From: Heterobilharzia americana
Lineage: Eukaryota; Platyhelminthes; Trematoda; Strigeidida; Schistosomatidae
Direction: 5' to 3'
Assembly: GCA_944470555.2 (NCBI GenBank)
Contig: OX104134.1
Coordinates: 111,036,701 to 111,100,700 of the forward strand
DNA: 64,000 nt
The notes beneath the pieces are model-generated. The model was not told the origin of the DNA, did no database searches, and was given only the letters and a program-made list of their open reading frames with translations. The translations under genes were made by a program, and so were the position numbers. This document shows positions 53,101 to 64,000 of this stretch, in pieces; positions within the stretch are counted from its first letter, which is position 1, and each line of letters starts with the position of its first letter.

Positions 53101-54028
53101 TATCTATCTGTCTATCTGATGTTGTTCACTGAAAAAATAACGTTAATGGCAGCAGTCTCTGAATGAAAGAAAATACCATGTTCAAGCAATAATATATTGA
53201 ATTTAATTCATTCTTACACGCTCTATTGACCTCAGCTATTGCTATCTCATCCACTTAACAACTTACTGGTTCTCGTTTTTAAAAACTCCAACCTGCTAGT
53301 TTACAAAACATTGAGTTCAAAAGTGCATATATCTGCAGTCTCTCAAAGTACCCTATTCATACTACTTGTACCTGTACACTTTTTTACACAAATATACAGT
53401 GTGTTTTTCTGTAATTCCCAACTACCTATCTCCGATCACCGAAATAATGCATTGAAATCGTTGTTGTTTGTCAACTGAATATAGTGGATATTAGTGACAG
53501 TTGGTGAATTATTAAAAGTAATCATTATGAATTAACGTTAGCCGGAGAACCATTTGAAAATGATGAAGAATAGATCGTATCTTATTCCTAGATTTCGACC
53601 AATCAGCGTTGTGAACATATGACCACAAAAGTTGCAAGCCCCACTGGCAGTACATTACTGTTTGACCTTGACTTCTTGTGCGTTCTTACCTCTACAAATT
53701 CTTTAAATAGCACCGTCTGATGGGGATTGGATCGCTCGTGCTTGAGGTCATGGGTATACACTGGCAAGTAATAGTACCGAACTTGCACAAAAATATGTTG
53801 ACAGTTTCTTGGTTTTACTCATGGCTTAGCTGATTTGGATCCATCACCAACAATAGGAAACAAATGCACTTCTCCCAAACCTTCCAACTAAACTAACAAC
53901 CATGTTACTCGCTTTACAGCGTTTTTCAAACTGTACTGACACACTCAGTTGTATGTTTAGTTTTATGGTATGCTGTAACTGTCACTGTACACTCTTATCT
54001 TTAAAATTTATACATTTTTTATTTATAG
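50177..54028. other. Intron or intergenic, no further feature seen
   Basis: AT-rich DNA. Open frames at 52326-52529 and 53239-53478 lack motifs and splice sites. Confidence 0.45.
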
Positions 54029-54153
54029 GCACTGCTAGAAGATAAAGATGTTTCAACGTCGGGAAAAGTAATGCCTGAATGGGATCACCTATTCAAATCA
54101 GAGCAAATCCCAATCAAAACAAGTTCATGCAATGCTATTTTGCATCAGATACC
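54029..54153 (+). CDS. Candidate exon 4 of unrecognised host gene
   Basis: The acceptor TTTTTTATTTATAG ends at 54028 and the donor GTGAGT begins at 54154. Only one frame is open, and it starts in phase 0: ALLEDKDVSTSGKVMPEWDH, then LFKSEQIPIKTSSCNAILHQ, then IP. It joins exon 2 in phase (SLKNDSL then ALLEDKD), or follows exon 3 through an unseen micro-exon. Without splicing the frame meets TGA right at the donor. The sequence is acidic and Ser-rich like exons 1 and 2. It ends in phase 2, so the gene must continue past this point. No domain recognised. Confidence 0.5.
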
Positions 54154-56289
54154 GTGAGTTCCGTACTATCCTGTTTCTGCGTGAAACAAAATTTTTTGAA
54201 TGGATTTTAAATTTATCGGCCAGGAGAAAGTTGGCTAAAGTAAGACCTTGAGAGATTTTACTTGTTTAAACGTTTACTTTCTCTATGACGAATAAATTAT
54301 GGGAGGAGCGAACTGGTTATGATCTTGCTAGTTTATGCCCATTCCTGTAACCGTAATTAATGATGTGAACATCTGCACAGAGGACTGAAGCACTACGACA
54401 TACTCAAACTGAATCTAATTTATACACAACTGAAGAAAATTAATAACAACTTTCTGAAAACGATATAAATTATAACAGAAATGAAGTAATGCAATCCATT
54501 GAGAGCTATATGCACCAAAAAACTGATATCAGTAAATTATACTTAAACTAGCTAAAATTACAGGTAAGAGGGTGCCCAGAAATTAGCTATCTACTTACCC
54601 TATCCTGTATTTTAATTTCAATTGTGATTGCTGTTTATACTCCTTTACAATATAATTTACGTAGATCAGCTGATTACTTTAATGTTAGTCTATGAAGTGC
54701 GTACTTAGAGAATCTTTAATTTTCTTTGAAACATTATTACTATAGGTAGTGACCATGATTTAAGACAACTAACATTAAATGTCTCTACAAACATTCACTT
54801 ATAGAGATGCAGAGCAGACGATTGACCATGAAGACCTAATTATCATTAAATGACTAGAAACTTTTAGATTCGATCAAACCTTACTGTCCCTATATTAATT
54901 CGTTTGCACTAGTGTATGCAGATAAATGGGAAAAGTGGTAATTAGCTTGTTGAATAACATTGTATGGTGCTAATTAAAATATTACAGTGAGTGACTACGT
55001 AAAATGTCAAATGTCTATCGCTATGCCTCTGTGCGACATTCTACTCCTTGCACTTTGTACTTTCCACTGCATAAAAACTTCTGATTGACTATAAACAAGA
55101 AATAAATTATGATCTTGGAATCCACAATTATGGCGTGTTCAGTAGGACCGAAATTTTCAAATCTGCATTCCATCGTCTGCCAATAGTGCAAAAGAGCCTG
55201 GACAACAGTAGTTCAAAAGCACAGCGTTGAAACAACTAAACATAATCTATTTTGACATGGAACATAATCCAATGATTGACATTTCACGTATGGAGGTAAA
55301 ATATACAGCTAATAAGATGTTCACTATGGTGAAAAAAGTTAATACTAATCAACTATTTCTTTAATATTCTTGAAAAATTTTCATTTCAAAGAAGGTCTGT
55401 TTACTTTTTGTCTTATTGAAAGCAGTTCAACTGTTCGACTGTTCTTTATATTTGCAGTACCCAGCTACTGAAAAGGTTGAAAAGTAGCAAATAACTGCCA
55501 TTAATTTCAAAAAATTTTAAGTTCAGATCATCTTTGCCGATTAATGAAAGTGCTTTGAACAAAACGTTGCTGTTATTACTTAGATTACCAAATACGCACA
55601 TTTTATGTATGGAACAAAATATAAATAAATTTCAGTGCGTAATCAGCTAAAAGCTAATCTAATAAGTAACTATAGTGGGCAAATCTTCATGCTCGAATGG
55701 GAACAGTATGTTAAATAACTATTTTTCGATTCGGTTGAAAACTGTTCTACTTTCCGGACTGTATCCAGCTTTGACAAAAATGCTTGCATATGAAAAAAGG
55801 GTCGAAATTTTGTTTAACTATTATGAGACGCCATAGATATTTTTCTTATGGCTTTATTTTCTCAATTCACACTGTTTATTCACTGCTGCTTTGGGTCATC
55901 TTGACCCTCATCCTCTTTAAACTTTTCTCCTTATCAGTGAAACAAATGTATGGAATATACGGTCCCCTAATTCTAATCCTGCAAAAACGATAGCCAATGA
56001 GATTTACTTAGATAATTAGTTGTCTGAATTTCGATTAAAGAAATGAACTGAGGTTTCTTGCGACTTAGTAAATATTCATATTTTGAAGATAAATAAACGT
56101 CTACTCATGGGTGCAGAAACTTCCTGATTGATAAAATCAACGTGGAACCCCACACGCAGGTACATCTGCTCGAATTGCTACTTATCACAGTAGTATACAA
56201 AGAACAGGTGGATTGGAAAAGAGTGATGTTAAAGTAGATAAAGTTGTGTGACAGAATAAACAATTTGAAGATAATGGTCAGTGAAAATA
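54154..56289. other. No gene seen
   Basis: AT-rich DNA between candidate exon 4 and the large family 2 element. The small frame at 55784-55993 (+) has hydrophobic content but no other support. Confidence 0.45.
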
Positions 56290-59200
56290 TTCATGCATTA
56301 TAAGATTGTCAAGGAGTGAATACATCTGCGCCACTGTGACCAGTTTTCAGCCGTGTCAACAATAGCTCTCAACCACTGATTCCATTTTTCTCAGAGACCC
56401 AACCATGGCAGTATACATCTCTCCACATAACTCAGACCAACAATATGAGACATAATCGACTGATGGCAAGTCGTGGTGTCGCCACCCTGAACTCTCTTCC
56501 AACCTAATCTAACTTGCCCTAACATGAGGCGTCAAGGTAGGTGGTGTCTTGGAGTGGCATGTGTAGTAGATTTTCAAGCCAATCTCATTTGTCTAAGGTT
56601 CACAATCCCATCAATTGATTTGTCACTCTTGCCTAGTACTCTCCGCCTGTTTTCAAAAATTGCTCACGCGGGGATTCTACAAAAGACAAACAATGCTACA
56701 AATACAGCTGTTATCAAAACCCTGCAACTAATTCATTTCTTTTACTTTTAACTGCCATGTCTCACAGCTGTGTAACACGACAGAACCGACTGCAGCTCAG
56801 TATACTTGTCCTTTGATAGATAATCAAGTATCTCGCCAGTCGGCGCCACAGGTGATCCAAGTTAGAAAATGCTTTTTGTATGCGAGCTGCGATCTCGTCA
56901 ACAGCAGCCCATTTGGGCTGACACAGCTTCCCAAGTAAGTGAAGTGGTCGACATATTCCACCACTTCACTCCCTATCACTAAACAAGGAGTAGTTGCAGA
57001 CCAGTCCTGGATCATCATCTTATATTTGAAAGGTGCGGGATGCATGTAACCCGAGGACACTCATATTTCTGCTCAATGCTTTCAGAAGACCCTGCATTTT
57101 GTCAGCGTTTTGCCTAGCAGAACAGTATCATATTGGTACTCCAAGTCATCCAGATGACCTCCAGCAAGTAGTTCAGTCTTTGTGACCTAAGGTTAAGTCT
57201 ATTAGTACTTCTGTGGAAAAGTTAAACAGGAAAGGTGATAGTTAACAACCTTGGCGAATACCATTAGTTATCATCAGTTCTGATGACAACTGTCCATATG
57301 CCCTGATAAGATTTTGTGTTTTTGAGTACAGAGTTTTGACTAGCGTTATACAATTGGTAGATACTCCCTTCCCTCTTGGTCAACAGAGTCAAATGCCGCC
57401 TTTAGATCAAGAAATATGGCAAATGTCGGCACCGGTGAGTATATCTTTTTCAGGACCTGTCGAAGGATAAAAATATCGATGCACCCTCTCCTAGATCTGA
57501 AATCTGCGCTGTTTTGTCGAGTTTTTGTTTTCAACCTTCAGTTAGGCATCGGATCACTATATATCGTAGGATCTTGGGCACAATATTATTCAAACTAATT
57601 CCTCAATAGTTTTCGCAAAGGAGATTTCTCCTGTGTTTTATAGACTGGGATGATCAGTGAGGTACATCAGCCTGATGGCAATACCTATGCAGCACCAACG
57701 TCACTTTAAGTAATAACTTCCCACCTCCATCCGTAAAAACTGCAGGTGGCAAACTGTCAGATACTGTTGCTTTGCATCGTTTCAGGTGTCACACAGTTTT
57801 CTCAAATTCGAGGAGAGTTAGAGGACTTACATCTATACCCAATCCAGGTTCAGGTTGAACGTTGGAGGACTAAAGCGTAGCTGTCAACCAGTTGGACTGT
57901 GCTTCAAAGTGTTCTGCCCAGCCTTTTTTGGGAGGTCATTAGGGTTCCATCCTTTCCGGTGATGGCTTTACTCGCCATCGTGTTCTTCTTGTTTGGATCA
58001 TTAATAAGACTAAATAGTTGCCAAGTGTTACCCACTGCTGACATCTCCATCTGTCTTGCTTTCACCACCCACCAGTGCTCGTGGTTGACACGAACACTCT
58101 TGGTCAACTTATGTTTAATTTGCTTCCGTGCTTTATCGTGGTCATAGCCAGCTGGAATCAGTCGCATCAATCAGTCCGGATGACGTTGAGGAAATCCAGT
58201 GACGTTTGCAAACATTCGGGTATAGGTCATCACTTGTCTTTATTGTTGTTTGTACAGCAGACTTAATATCGTGCCAGGTTTCCTCAGGATGAGCATTGCT
58301 GTCACATTCAGATAAAGGCTTAGTTAACTTCTCTTTAAATGTATACTTGGCGTCTTCATCTACCAATCAAGCATAGATGTTCTTCACTGCCTACATTTAC
58401 CTGTGACCGGCACGTAGTAGAAAAACACGGGCGCTAACTAGCGTGTGATCGGAGCCCAAACAGGTACCCCAAAAACGGTGGTAATCCCCCACCTATTCTC
58501 TCCAACGATGGCTAGTAGAAAGGTGATTTCTCTGTGTCCATCGTTGGTTTGAAGTCGACAGACGCCATGTGCTGGCCAGAAACCGGTGATTGTCAAAACA
58601 AAATTGCAACGGACGATCGGCATTGTCGGCTCATCGGTATGGGATGACGTAGATACCCTCAAGATGCCTTTCCAAATGGCTTAGCTCAGCTGCCCTACTT
58701 GGGCGTAACAGTCATCTGTCATTATGACTGCATCTGAACCTTTCGCCTTCTGTGGAGATTACGAATAGGCATTGACTGGTCTCACGATCCTTCCTAGTCC
58801 TTATAGATCCATTCAGTCAGACAGAGTGTAGATGCCTGATGACTGGTGTACGGTTGAGAATTGCACTCACTGCCTTGAAGCTCAATGCTATACGTACACC
58901 AGTCATTCCACGACAGCTAGTCATTATGTGTCCTGATACTCTTGAGGTGAATTTGAAGACCTACTACTATTGTCAAGTGAGGTCAATTTACTAACCACAC
59001 TCGAATCCTGTGTGCATATCTCAACGACTCAGCATACACTCATGGTTAGAGATTTCAGAGTTTTGGCGAGTGATTCCTAGTGTCCGATTTGGTATAGAGT
59101 TTGAACATTAAACTCTCCTGCAGGAAACCATTAGCGAGGTTTTGGGAGATTTGATCGTCGGCAGTGGTTGCAGAGTGAGAGGTTTGGTGATATGTAAAAG

Positions 59201-59940
59201 GATTATAATAATAATAAATATTACTACTACTCTTATTATCATTATTACCAGGAGGTGAAGTCAGAGAAGACAGAGTTGAGGAGGATCGGTTATATTTGAT
59301 TGTGTCTTGTATACTACTGGAAGTGTGTAGGTGGTTGACATTTCCCCGTTGAGCACAATGTGGAAGGCTTTTTCTTCTTAATATACATGAAAGAGAAAAA
59401 GACTTATGTGACCACAGAGTCAATGGAACACAAGCTCCAGTTTTGTCATATACGGCCTTTTGCAGAATGTTGTTTTGAGGTTTGGTTGTGTTAACGCCCG
59501 GTGGGATAAACACATACCATTGACTCCACATGACTGTGGGGCAGGAGAGAAGGTGCTATTTTTGAAACTTACCTTTTATAACCTCCCACCCTTTCAAAAA
59601 AGCAGCAGTAGAATGGCCAGGGGAAACAGCTTACTTCTGTCGCACCCCATTCAGCCAGGAGTAGTACGACTTCTCTCTCAGACCCCATCATAGTGCATTA
59701 GTTTACACTACAACTGTTACTGTATTCCATCTTTACACTATGCAATAAAACCTTCTGGCGTGTAGGACATCAAGGGAACAAGCGTTTCAGCCAATGTAGC
59801 TTTCTGAGTCCTTGTAACATGCAAGCCGGCCCACCACGTCAAGGTAGAAGCTATCGGTCGGGGCAGAAGCTTCCATAGTATGATTTCTGGTGTTCGCGTG
59901 AAAAGGTGTGGTTTCAAAAATAAGAAGCTCGAGAACAATA
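56290..59940 (-). mobile_element. Non-LTR retrotransposon (family 2), nearly full length, dead
   Basis: Read on the - strand: a 5' untranslated part (59935-59735; TCTACCTTGACGTGGTGGG) and an N-terminal open stretch (59531-59055, contains CILRRKSLPHCAQRGNVNHL). An AP-like endonuclease in broken frames follows (RTRKDRETSQCLFVIST; ADNADRPLQFCFDNHRFLAS; then QRWTQ-NHLSTSHRW and FWGTCLGSDHTLVSAR). The linker is HDKARKQIKHKLTKSVRVNH and EHWWVVKARQMEMSAVGNT. RT gives FRSRRGCIDIFILRQVL and FAIFLDLKAAFDSVD (57360-57520), then LEYQYDTVLLG where YADD is expected, then VVEYVDHFTYLGSCVSPNG. The distal part is LSIKGQVY and RRRVLGKSDKSIDGIVNL. Order and motifs match schistosome endonuclease-RT elements. Many stops, several frameshifts and loss of the catalytic box make it inactive. 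Confidence 0.9.
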
Positions 59941-61744
59941 TTAGTCTTCAGCCTTGTTAAGGTTTCGCCATTTAATTTTTTGGAAATGAATGGTTTTATT
60001 TATGCCTTAGCTTATATTTACCTCACTTTACTGACTGAAACTAATTTAAGGACTACTGAGTTCACGATAGAAGTTAGCAGTGGTTTCTTCGCTTTTGGAA
60101 TGTGTTGGACGCATAACCCTGATATTTTTTGGCGAATGAACCTGTAAAATTCAGGAAATACAACCAACTTTACCACTTTTTTTATCAGTAAAATGAATGT
60201 ACTGCTTGAAATCATTTAGATCTAGTTGTGTTTGCAATACTGAGCCATTATCATCACATATTTTCAGTGGATATCTTTCCTCGCTGTTGAAGGAAATGGT
60301 CACACAGGTTCAGCGGGTATTGAGCTCTGTACAATTCCTTTTGTAATGCGACAAAATAAGTCTTCAGCGAAAGCTAGTATGTTGATCAATTAATTTACTA
60401 GCTCTATCATCTTAACTGTCATTCAACATTTAGAAAGTATGAATGTTTATCAGTACTTATCTTAAATGGATTATAGTGTGTCTTGTTACAAACAGAAGTA
60501 GTAGATAGAAGTTTCGATAAACCTTTAGTTTCAGCATGTTACACCCTACTGATTTTCTTTCGTCTTACTCGGATTAATGCATAGTTATCTGTAATATAAC
60601 AAAGTTCTGTGAGTAATGTCAAATTTGAAGTGCTTTCCCTGTGATATTTGAAGTAAATTTGTGGCCGCAGTAATCACATGTAAATAAGCGCTGAAATATT
60701 GTGTGTTTTGATGATTAATAACCTTACAGTTTACAAACAGTTTCAGAAAATCTTTTTAGTTTCGTCCATTTGGTAGAAGGTTTTATTTTCTGAAATCTAC
60801 TGAGTATCTTAGAGAATAAGTTCTACTTTGATTTTTACTTGTGGAGCTGACAAATCAATTTGAAGCTTAAGTTCCTGTGTCCAAAAAATAAAGAATGGGT
60901 ATCCTGACCACTGAGTGTGAACCGAATAAGTGTTTTCTATGATTCAGTGCGCTGACTGTATACATTATATAATAGAGTGGTAACAGCTGCCGAATGTTTA
61001 CTGTTGGCATAAAGCATTTCGCGAAGAGAATGAACGGATCTCAGCAGAGAGAATGATTAATCGGAGCATCCAGTATTCTCCGATAAAAAGTCATTTATTT
61101 ATGTAAACAGTGTCCCTAAAACATCTTCATGATAAAAAAAATTTAGTGGAAAAATAACCAACTGAGACTGAATGACACCTGATATGCATTGATTAAAGAT
61201 GTACAGTTTTAGTAAAATGCGAACCATATTACAATAATGTGCTAAGTAAAAATTTCCATTCAGTAGAATAAACTCCTTATTATGTTTAGTGTTATGTAAC
61301 TAACTAGCAACACCTGAAACCAGTACGTAAGGTTAAGTGATGAAGAATTTAAAGAATACCAGTGATTTCAGTTTGAAAATGATTTCATTGACTTTATTTT
61401 CTGTTTTAATTATTCTCAGTTTAGTGCATGTGTAAAGACAGCTCAGTATTTAGAAATTTCCTCAGGATTAACATAGACAATGGTCTCTTCATTTAAGCTT
61501 GTTTACATCAGAATCATTGTATCATTATCTGTGTTTTTGCATTTGACATCAATGATGTTTGACTAAGTACTTCTACTTAACAAGTGAGATGTACTTTAAG
61601 TTGGTCATAGATTCGTCTGTATGAATTAACTATACCAGACGCAACCTGAAAAGAAAAAACTGGAATAAAATTAATGTGTCTATGAATAATGACCGCAATA
61701 ATAAAGGTGATCAGCTTAAAAGTAATAAACTGTTTTCACGTTGG
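59941..61744. other. No gene seen
   Basis: AT-rich DNA without a supportable feature. Confidence 0.5.
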
Positions 61745-61985
61745 CATTCATCAAGAACTGACATCATCTAAAGAAACGTTGGAAACATGTGACCCAAGGA
61801 CAGCTGTTTCCCTCCAGGTTTGAACTCTGGCAGGACCATAGTCTCTCACTGGTGAGTCCCGTACTAGGACAAAACGACTTTCGTTTTCTCCCAGGTGTCC
61901 ACTTTTTTTCAACTGATATCCGTCTATGATGAATACCAACCTGAAATCAATAAATAGATCTCCATAAGCCTCAAAACTGAATTAT
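61745..61985. mobile_element. Long-TIR MITE, short copy
   Basis: The left end (ACGTTGGCATTCATCAAG, then AAAGAAACGTTGGAAAC) and right end (TTTTTCAACTGATATCCG, then GATGAATACCAACCTGAAAT) are inverted. The arms continue inward (CAAGGACAGCTGTTTC against CTAGGACAAAACGACTT). The loop has a box B-like AGTTCAAACCTGG on the - strand (about 61814-61827). Non-autonomous. Confidence 0.77.
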
Positions 61986-62800
61986 AAATTATTTTTTTAT
62001 GATATCATGTCTTGCAGTCCCACCCTCAGTACTCTCAGTTAACTTGAATACTTGCACGAAATCAACTGACAGTTGATTATTCTTGCTGCGTCTGATCAGT
62101 CTTTTGACTAGAGTTCAAGATTTGTAAAACTTTATAACTGATTGTGGTTTAGTTGCTCAGTTTTGCATAGCTTATTTAATCAAACGAAAAGAGAAATAGA
62201 ATTGAATAGGCGGTTTCATTGCCAAACTAGTTAAACTTATCAGCATTTATTTAATAATAAATTGCCCTAGTCTGTTGATGATCTATCAGACATAAATACC
62301 TAATCCGAAAGCCAAAACTAAGCAGTCGTCAACCCACTTTAATAATCAACAGTTGGGTAGGAGAGTTTACAGTCAACTACTAAGTATAAATAACAATTTA
62401 AAGTGAGAATACGCATACTCACCATTTAAAACCAAGTCTGTTCATATAATTCAGTTCAACATTGATTTTACACAGTCAGCAGAAGGTTGTGGTTTCAAGT
62501 ACAGTGTTAAATGATGCTGTTGTATGAAGCATAACTTTTATCACTTTGGTCTGTGAACACCACCGTTTACTTCTGAAAAAAGATGAACATTGCTTTTAGT
62601 ATTCTTGACCACTTTTTGTCAACACTCAGTTGATTCTTTTTCGACTAGTCATCTAGATTATGAATAAAATGTGCTTTGGTTTTAAACAGGTATTCGTTAC
62701 CCCTCTCCTGGTTCTGTTTATTGTTTGGTCAGATATAACCTTATCCCTAACTTAATAGCGACATAAATATTTCATCCTAGATACCCTAAACAGAATATGA
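61986..62800. other. No gene seen
   Basis: AT-rich DNA without a supportable feature. Confidence 0.5.
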
Positions 62801-63094
62801 GTGAAGTTTGATGTGCAACAGTCAGCAATGTCGTGTTGTAGCTATGACTCAAGTAGGTGGGGTGAGCTTTACTCGCAAGCTTCCAGTTTGGAGTTCGACA
62901 CTGACTCTCAGCCATACTATTTACTATTCAGGGTACCCGTATGTGCCAGTATTGATTCACTGTTAATTAATGAAAGTCAACTTCTGTTGCCTATTAAGAC
63001 CATTAATAGTATATCAAGTGCCTTACTTTTTCCATCAGTACGCGCCTTGCCTGATGCCTGTCAAATAATTTTTTTCCGCTTGAAGGACTTTTAA
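62801..63094 (+). CDS. Protein-like open stretch, possible terminal exon
   Basis: A 97-codon + frame reads SAMSCCSYDSSRWGELYSQA, then SSLEFDTDSQPYYLLFRVPV, then ALPDACQIIFFRLKDF and a stop. Possible acceptors lie at 62780 (TTCATCCTAG) and at about 62821 (TTTGATGTGCAACAG). The composition is less AT-biased than the flanks. It has no known domain, and there is no proof that it joins exon 4. A chance frame is quite possible. Confidence 0.22.
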   Translation: MKFDVQQSAMSCCSYDSSRWGELYSQASSLEFDTDSQPYYLLFRVPVCASIDSLLINESQLLLPIKTINSISSALLFPSVRALPDACQIIFFRLKDF

Positions 63095-63313
63095 AAATGT
63101 AATGTGGTTTTCAGTTTTGTATTTATTAGCATTGAGCATAATTCTCTTGTGCCTTTATATTACATACTGAGTATTGAGTCAGTCAACTGAATCATCGTAT
63201 GATTACATAGTTAGTTGAGAATAAGAAATCGCCAAAAATTTGAAATGCACATTGTTTATTTTACAGTTGTAGACTATATTTTAGTCTAATGACACACACC
63301 TGCTGATATGTTC

Positions 63314-63813
63314 NNNNNNNNNNNNNNNNNNNNNNNNNNNNNNNNNNNNNNNNNNNNNNNNNNNNNNNNNNNNNNNNNNNNNNNNNNNNNNNNNNNNNNN
63401 NNNNNNNNNNNNNNNNNNNNNNNNNNNNNNNNNNNNNNNNNNNNNNNNNNNNNNNNNNNNNNNNNNNNNNNNNNNNNNNNNNNNNNNNNNNNNNNNNNNN
63501 NNNNNNNNNNNNNNNNNNNNNNNNNNNNNNNNNNNNNNNNNNNNNNNNNNNNNNNNNNNNNNNNNNNNNNNNNNNNNNNNNNNNNNNNNNNNNNNNNNNN
63601 NNNNNNNNNNNNNNNNNNNNNNNNNNNNNNNNNNNNNNNNNNNNNNNNNNNNNNNNNNNNNNNNNNNNNNNNNNNNNNNNNNNNNNNNNNNNNNNNNNNN
63701 NNNNNNNNNNNNNNNNNNNNNNNNNNNNNNNNNNNNNNNNNNNNNNNNNNNNNNNNNNNNNNNNNNNNNNNNNNNNNNNNNNNNNNNNNNNNNNNNNNNN
63801 NNNNNNNNNNNNN
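63314..63813. other. Assembly gap of 500 N
   Basis: Exactly 500 ambiguous bases, probably a fixed-size placeholder. Open frames drawn across it are meaningless. Confidence 0.99.
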
Positions 63814-64000
63814 ACCAGCGAACCATACTTCTAAAAGCAGTCGACTTCCTTGTTCCAACAACGTAAACTAATTTGTAATAATTACTAAGAATAAATAAAA
63901 GCTTAGGTATGCAGGTGAAAAGAAATTCAAAAAATCAGTAAAGATTATTTTTTAGAAACTAAAAATGGATAATAACCTTAGAATAAAGTCACATTTGCAA
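63814..64000. other. No feature seen after the gap
   Basis: AT-rich sequence to the window end. Confidence 0.5.

Noticed and set aside
59055..59531. 158-codon - strand frame as a host gene
   Set aside because: It lies between the 5' untranslated part and the endonuclease of the family 2 element, in the same direction, so it is that element's N-terminal coding part.
63281..63871. Three long open frames over the N block
   Set aside because: They consist of unknown bases only.

Overview
The window looks like euchromatic, repeat-rich DNA from a blood fluke (Schistosoma or a close relative). The evidence is: AT-rich sequence, very long introns with small exons, RTE-like non-LTR retrotransposons ending in (AAT)n, tRNA-like SINEs that carry a hammerhead-ribozyme motif of the schistosome Sm-alpha type, and a 500-base assembly gap. 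I see no bacterial genes, rRNA, CRISPR array or confident tRNA gene. Species level cannot be settled from the sequence alone.

Host gene content is low. The best-supported gene is on the + strand. Exon 1 (37690-37899, 70 codons) and exon 2 (38373-38669, 99 codons) are both phase 0 with GTAAGT donors. A third coding-like block (49940-50176) reads well only if two single-base deletions are assumed. A fourth exon (54029-54153) starts in phase 0 and ends at a GTGAGT donor. The product is acidic, Ser/Asp/Glu-rich and unrecognised. The gene must continue past the window. Three weaker coding-like pieces (5553-5586, 14157-14358, 62801-63094) are listed with low confidence.

The rest is mainly mobile DNA. 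There are four copies of one RTE-like family: A 9033-10025 (-), B 20845-23510 (-), C 35625-37481 (+) and D 41395-41968 (+). A second non-LTR family is present at 1945-2275 (+), 24276-24680 (-), 49020-49330 (+) and 56290-59940 (-, nearly full length), with a possible 5' fragment at 5925-6500 (-). All are dead. There are eight copies or fragments of a miniature element with long terminal inverted repeats, three loci of hammerhead SINEs in head-to-head or fold-back arrangement, four tRNA-like SINE copies, a 142-bp MITE with an 8-bp target duplication, and a 290-bp near-perfect hairpin element.

Two themes deserve a second look. First, Pol III-type repeats in this window repeatedly sit in inverted, fold-back arrangement. 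Second, RTE copies B and C carry several simple-repeat expansions, including one of 30 bp exactly inside the reverse transcriptase catalytic FADD box and a 147-bp CAGC tract at the scar of a 1-kb internal deletion. Two pairs of near-identical dead retroelement ends lie in inverted orientation, one pair flanking exons 3 and 4 of the host gene.
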